Shown in pieces: positions 61,565 to 64,000 of a stretch of DNA of 64,000 nt. Where the stretch lies: the NCBI GenBank assembly GCA_009775225.1, contig VSPE01000001.1, positions 1 through 64,000 of the forward strand, given 5' to 3'. Made by a program: the position numbers and the translations under genes. Numbering within the stretch: position 1 is the stretch's first letter; each line of letters starts with the position of its first letter. A model generated the notes under the pieces. It saw only the letters and a list, made by a program, of their open reading frames with translations. It made no database searches and was not told the DNA's origin. The DNA is from Muribaculaceae bacterium. Lineage in GTDB: Bacteria > Bacteroidota > Bacteroidia > Bacteroidales > Muribaculaceae.

Positions 61565-61594
61565 GGGAGCACCGCTTGTGTGCTCCCTGTTTTC
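61565..61594 (+). terminator. terminator after the carboxynorspermidine gene
   Basis: GGGAGCAC (61565-61572) and GTGCTCCC (61580-61587), then TGTTTTC. Confidence 0.85.
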
Positions 61595-61632
61595 TTAGGG
61601 TTGTTTAACAATGATTATTAAACAACCTCTAA
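61595..61632. repeat. minimal palindrome made of the element end
   Basis: GGTTGTTTAA and TTAAACAACC flank ATGATTA-like bases. The right 26 bases (61605-61630) are identical to the right terminal repeat of the element at 44514-44830. There is no hairpin body, so this is a solo or collapsed copy. It lies just upstream of the glycosyltransferase ATG (61642). Confidence 0.65.
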
Positions 61633-61641
61633 TATTATGAT

Positions 61642-62730
61642 ATGAATATCATCCATCTGGTATCGAATAAAGTGTGGGGCGGAGGAGAACGCTATGTGCT
61701 GGATTTGTGCCGCTACATGAGCGCACAGGGTCATAGCGTGGCCGTGGTGAGCCGCGGCATAGGGGCCGTGGACGCTCCTTTCCGTGCTGCCGGGTTCACG
61801 CCGGGCAGGCTGCCACTGGGCGGACTGTTCGATTTTATAAGCCCCGTACGTCTTGCCCGTGTGCTTGACCGTGTGGAAGCTCCCGCCGTGGTGCACGTGC
61901 ATAATTTCAAAGACGCGCGCACGGCCTTGCGGGCGCGCAGGCTCATGGCCGACGGCTCTAAAGTACGCGTGGTGATTACGCGCCACCTTGTGCGCCCCGC
62001 AAAGACCGACCGCGGCCATGTAGCGCTTTATAATGCTGCCGATGCCATGATATTTGTGTCGGAGACGGCGCTGATGGCATTCATGTCCACTTCGCCGGCT
62101 GTCGACAGGAGCCGTTTATTTGTGGTGCCTCCCGCTGTTGCCGCCGGTGCGCCGGAGTGTGCCGAGAGCCGTAGCGACGGCGAATTCCGTATAGTGTTTG
62201 TGGGCAGACTTCATCCAGAAAAAGGTATCGACAAGCTCCTGGAGGCTTTCGTGGGGCTCCCCGATTTTGCCATGCTGCATATAGTAGGCTCGGGAACTCC
62301 GCGCTACGAGGAAGAGTACCGCCGCATGGCTTTCACCCTCGGCATCTCCGGACGTGTGGTGTGGCACGGCCATGTCGCCGACCCTCTGCCCCTCATGGCT
62401 TCGGCGCATGTTGGCGTGCTGCCTTCGGTGCAGCCTGAATCGTTTGGCCTCGCCGTGCTCGAGTTCATGCAGTGCGGAGTGCCTGTGGTTGCAAGTTCCG
62501 GTGGCGGCCCCGCCGAAATCATTGCCGACGGCACCGATGGTATTCTTGTTCCGCCTGACGATGCCGCCGAACTGCACAAAGCTTTGTCGCGCCTGTGCGC
62601 GTCGCCGGCAGAATGTGCCGCTATGGGGGCCAATGCCGCGCGAAAGGCCGCCGGAAAATATTCATACCCGCGGTTTGCCGACAGGATACTCGAAATATAC
62701 GGTCGGGATACCGATGTCACCTCGGGCTGA
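61642..62730 (+). CDS. GT4-family glycosyltransferase
   Basis: 362 residues. GT-B fold: WGGGERYVLDLCRYMSAQGH at the N-terminus, FVGRLHPEKGIDKLLEAFVG (about 190), and the donor motif QPESFGLAVLEFMQCGVPVV (about 264-283). Likely a surface polysaccharide or LPS sugar transferase. Sugar unknown. Confidence 0.88.
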   Translation: MNIIHLVSNKVWGGGERYVLDLCRYMSAQGHSVAVVSRGIGAVDAPFRAAGFTPGRLPLGGLFDFISPVRLARVLDRVEAPAVVHVHNFKDARTALRARRLMADGSKVRVVITRHLVRPAKTDRGHVALYNAADAMIFVSETALMAFMSTSPAVDRSRLFVVPPAVAAGAPECAESRSDGEFRIVFVGRLHPEKGIDKLLEAFVGLPDFAMLHIVGSGTPRYEEEYRRMAFTLGISGRVVWHGHVADPLPLMASAHVGVLPSVQPESFGLAVLEFMQCGVPVVASSGGGPAEIIADGTDGILVPPDDAAELHKALSRLCASPAECAAMGANAARKAAGKYSYPRFADRILEIYGRDTDVTSG

Positions 62731-62743
62731 CTGCCGTAGAAAC

Positions 62744-63787
62744 TAAGATGTTAAAACAGATTATTCTGTTGCGGGAGGGGGCGCTCCGTTGATTTATGAC
62801 TCTGATAGCTGGAACTTTGGCAATCCGAAAGGTCTGTTCTCTATACGCTTCCCCGGTTTTAGAGATTATACCATCAGCCTCGTGTCCGAGTTTAACGGTG
62901 TCTCTGTGTCGGAAGTCGGAGACGATGTGGCCAAAATACGATACGCGGCAGTAGAACGCGGCACAATGACGGATGCTCAGGTTCTTTATGCAATCGAAGA
63001 CGGTACAATCACTGTAATGGATGCCGAGCCGGTAGACGGAGCCCTCGATTTGTCGAACTTCGCTATAGAGCCGTTCGCACACTATCTGGTAGTCGCTGTA
63101 TCTGTGGATGCCGACGGTTCAATTCAAAAAAGCGCCTCTGCAGAGTTTTATGCCGAACCCGAATATACTTATTCAGGTGAAGGCATCCTTACCGACGCGT
63201 TTATGCAGCTTTTCAACAATTGTACCGAAGAACATCTTGTGCCTCGTAGTGTAGAGGTCTATACTTCAGCGCAGACCCCGGATGTCGTATATGTGAAAGA
63301 GCCTCATCCCGACCTTGCACACCTCGGCTATCTCGCCAGCCGCTACATGCCAATCAATATCTCCAACCCCGACCGAGTGTATATCCCCGGCCGCTGCTAC
63401 GGCTTCCCGGTGTTCAACAACAGCTCGACGCTCGGCTACTTCCAGACATTTTCCGAGGTTCTGCGTTCCCATGGCTGGGCCGACGATAATATCGCAGCCC
63501 AAGGCTACTTCGGCACTCTGCGCGAAGGAATCGTCGTCATTCCCTATACAGCAATAAGCATAGAGGATATAATATTTACGCCGGCAGAAGGAGCAAACTA
63601 TAACGCCGCCCTCGAGCTTAAGTTGCCGCCGTCGATTACAAGTGTAGAGTCGGTAGAGGTAAACAACGATGCACAGAACGCTCCTGCCGAATATTTCGAC
63701 CTCGGCGGACGGCGCGTCATGAACCCCTCGACAGGCATTTATATAGTGCGTCGCGGCTCTTCAGTGACAAAAGAAGCTGTGAGATAA
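62744..63787 (+). pseudogene. 5'-truncated secreted protein
   Basis: The open frame starts just after a stop at 62744-62746 and has no ATG or signal peptide. The first possible start is a TTG at 62789. It runs 332 residues with predicted beta-rich content, ending YFDLGGRRVMNPSTGIYIVR, which is a closing motif of secreted Bacteroidales proteins. The N-terminus and export signal appear lost about 15 bases after the glycosyltransferase stop. No domain name is recognised. Alternatively it is expressed from the TTG as a cytoplasmic remnant. Confidence 0.6.
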
Positions 63788-63818
63788 ACACTCGCTAATT
63801 AAAATCTTCGTTAAAAAC

Positions 63819-63849
63819 TTTGCAGATTTGCCGAAAAAAGGTAACTTTG
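63819..63849 (+). promoter_or_regulatory. promoter of the YceD-like gene
   Basis: TTTG (63819-63822), 19 bases, TAACTTTG (63842-63849) then CA. The start near 63855 leaves a leader of about 20 bases. Confidence 0.65.
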
Positions 63850-63874
63850 CAAAGTTTTTTCATGCTATGCCAAA

Positions 63875-64000
63875 ATGGGAAAGTTTACAGCATATAATCT
63901 GCCGTTGAAAAGCCTGGGTATAGGAGAGCACTCTTTCGAGTATCACCTCGACAAGCAATTCTTCGTCAATATGGAGAGCACCGATGTGCGCGACGCCGAC
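63875..64000 (+). CDS. start of a DUF177/YceD family protein
   Basis: Reads MGKFTAYNLPLKSLGIGEHS, then FEYHLDKQFFVNMESTDV, to the window edge (42 codons). It matches the N-terminus of YceD-type proteins, which are encoded just before rpmF (ribosomal protein bL32) and have been linked to 23S rRNA accumulation. The gene continues outside the window. Confidence 0.8.
   Translation, partial: MGKFTAYNLPLKSLGIGEHSFEYHLDKQFFVNMESTDVRDAD

Noticed and set aside
62789..62791. TTG at 62789 as a true start for the 332-residue frame
   Set aside because: The frame is coding-like upstream of it as well, and starting there gives no signal peptide although the C-terminus is that of a secreted protein. A 5' truncation fits better.
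1..64000. tRNA, rRNA, CRISPR arrays, riboswitches and complete insertion sequences
   Set aside because: I looked through the gaps between genes for cloverleaf motifs (GTTCGANTC-like), regularly spaced repeats, known riboswitch cores and transposase genes, and saw none I could support.

Overview
The window is a gene-dense chromosomal segment of a member of the Bacteroidales, most likely of the Muribaculaceae type. The evidence is consistent: at least ten promoters fit the Bacteroidetes pattern (TTG or TTTG, 19-24 bases, then TAnnTTTG), start codons mostly lack a Shine-Dalgarno sequence, and the gene content includes DUF4421 and DUF4919 proteins, a Tricorn-type S41 protease, a BspA-like leucine-rich repeat protein, a type 9 secretion-like C-terminus, NADP-glutamate dehydrogenase, PL10 pectate lyase and the pdxJ-exbB-exbD-tonB-dtd order. 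I saw no rRNA, tRNA, complete insertion sequence, prophage or CRISPR array.

Layout. 0-1.3 kb: a small lipoprotein and a poorly coding stretch with a minus-strand promoter. 1.3-8 kb (minus): mfd, a bacterial SUI1 protein, two small envelope proteins, ribH, a PfkB-like protein and a SIS-domain isomerase. 8-11 kb (minus): a TonB receptor followed by a DUF362 lipoprotein. 11-17.6 kb (plus): type II NADH dehydrogenase with a GNAT protein, a decayed GH18 gene, recJ and recQ. 17.6-26 kb: miaB (minus), an acyl-CoA hydrolase/CoA-transferase, a DUF389 membrane protein, a DNA glycosylase, pectate lyase (minus) and htpG. 26-35.4 kb: an OmpA protein and a DUF4421 protein (minus), guaA, a methylase remnant, a Tricorn-like protease overlapping a sugar kinase. 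35.4-43.1 kb: a large nested palindrome, DUF4919, ackA-pta, small membrane proteins, a truncated acyltransferase, a DEAD-box helicase and hslR. 43-49.6 kb (minus): pth, rplY, gdhA, then dtd-tonB-exbD-exbB-pdxJ. 49.7-64 kb (plus): nadK, a metallopeptidase, the BspA-like protein, trmB, mrp, aroQ, two glycosyltransferases, an epimerase, a GxxExxY cassette, a methyltransferase, a flippase-like protein, a saccharopine/carboxynorspermidine dehydrogenase, a broken secreted protein, and the start of a YceD (DUF177) gene.

Working together: several genes form clear co-transcribed pairs with ATGA overlaps (ndh-GNAT, Tricorn protease-kinase, mrp-aroQ, glycosyltransferase-epimerase, exbD-tonB-dtd). ackA-pta and the acyl-CoA hydrolase/CoA-transferase serve acetate and CoA-ester fermentation. 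gdhA assimilates ammonia. exbB-exbD-tonB energises receptors such as the one at 9-10.9 kb. recJ, recQ, mfd and the glycosylase serve DNA repair.

The most unusual content is non-coding. Two elements (44514-44830 and 46293-46460) have terminal inverted repeats and long hairpins that share an apical motif with compensatory base changes. They bracket gdhA, and an exact copy of one terminal repeat lies at 61605-61630. A separate three-tier palindrome lies at 35483-35761. A GxxExxY gene is flanked by 15-bp inverted repeats. There are four gene remnants or truncations (GH18, EcoRI-type methylase, acyltransferase 3, and a 5'-less secreted protein). No large new multi-gene system is evident; the structured repeat family is the best candidate for something undescribed.
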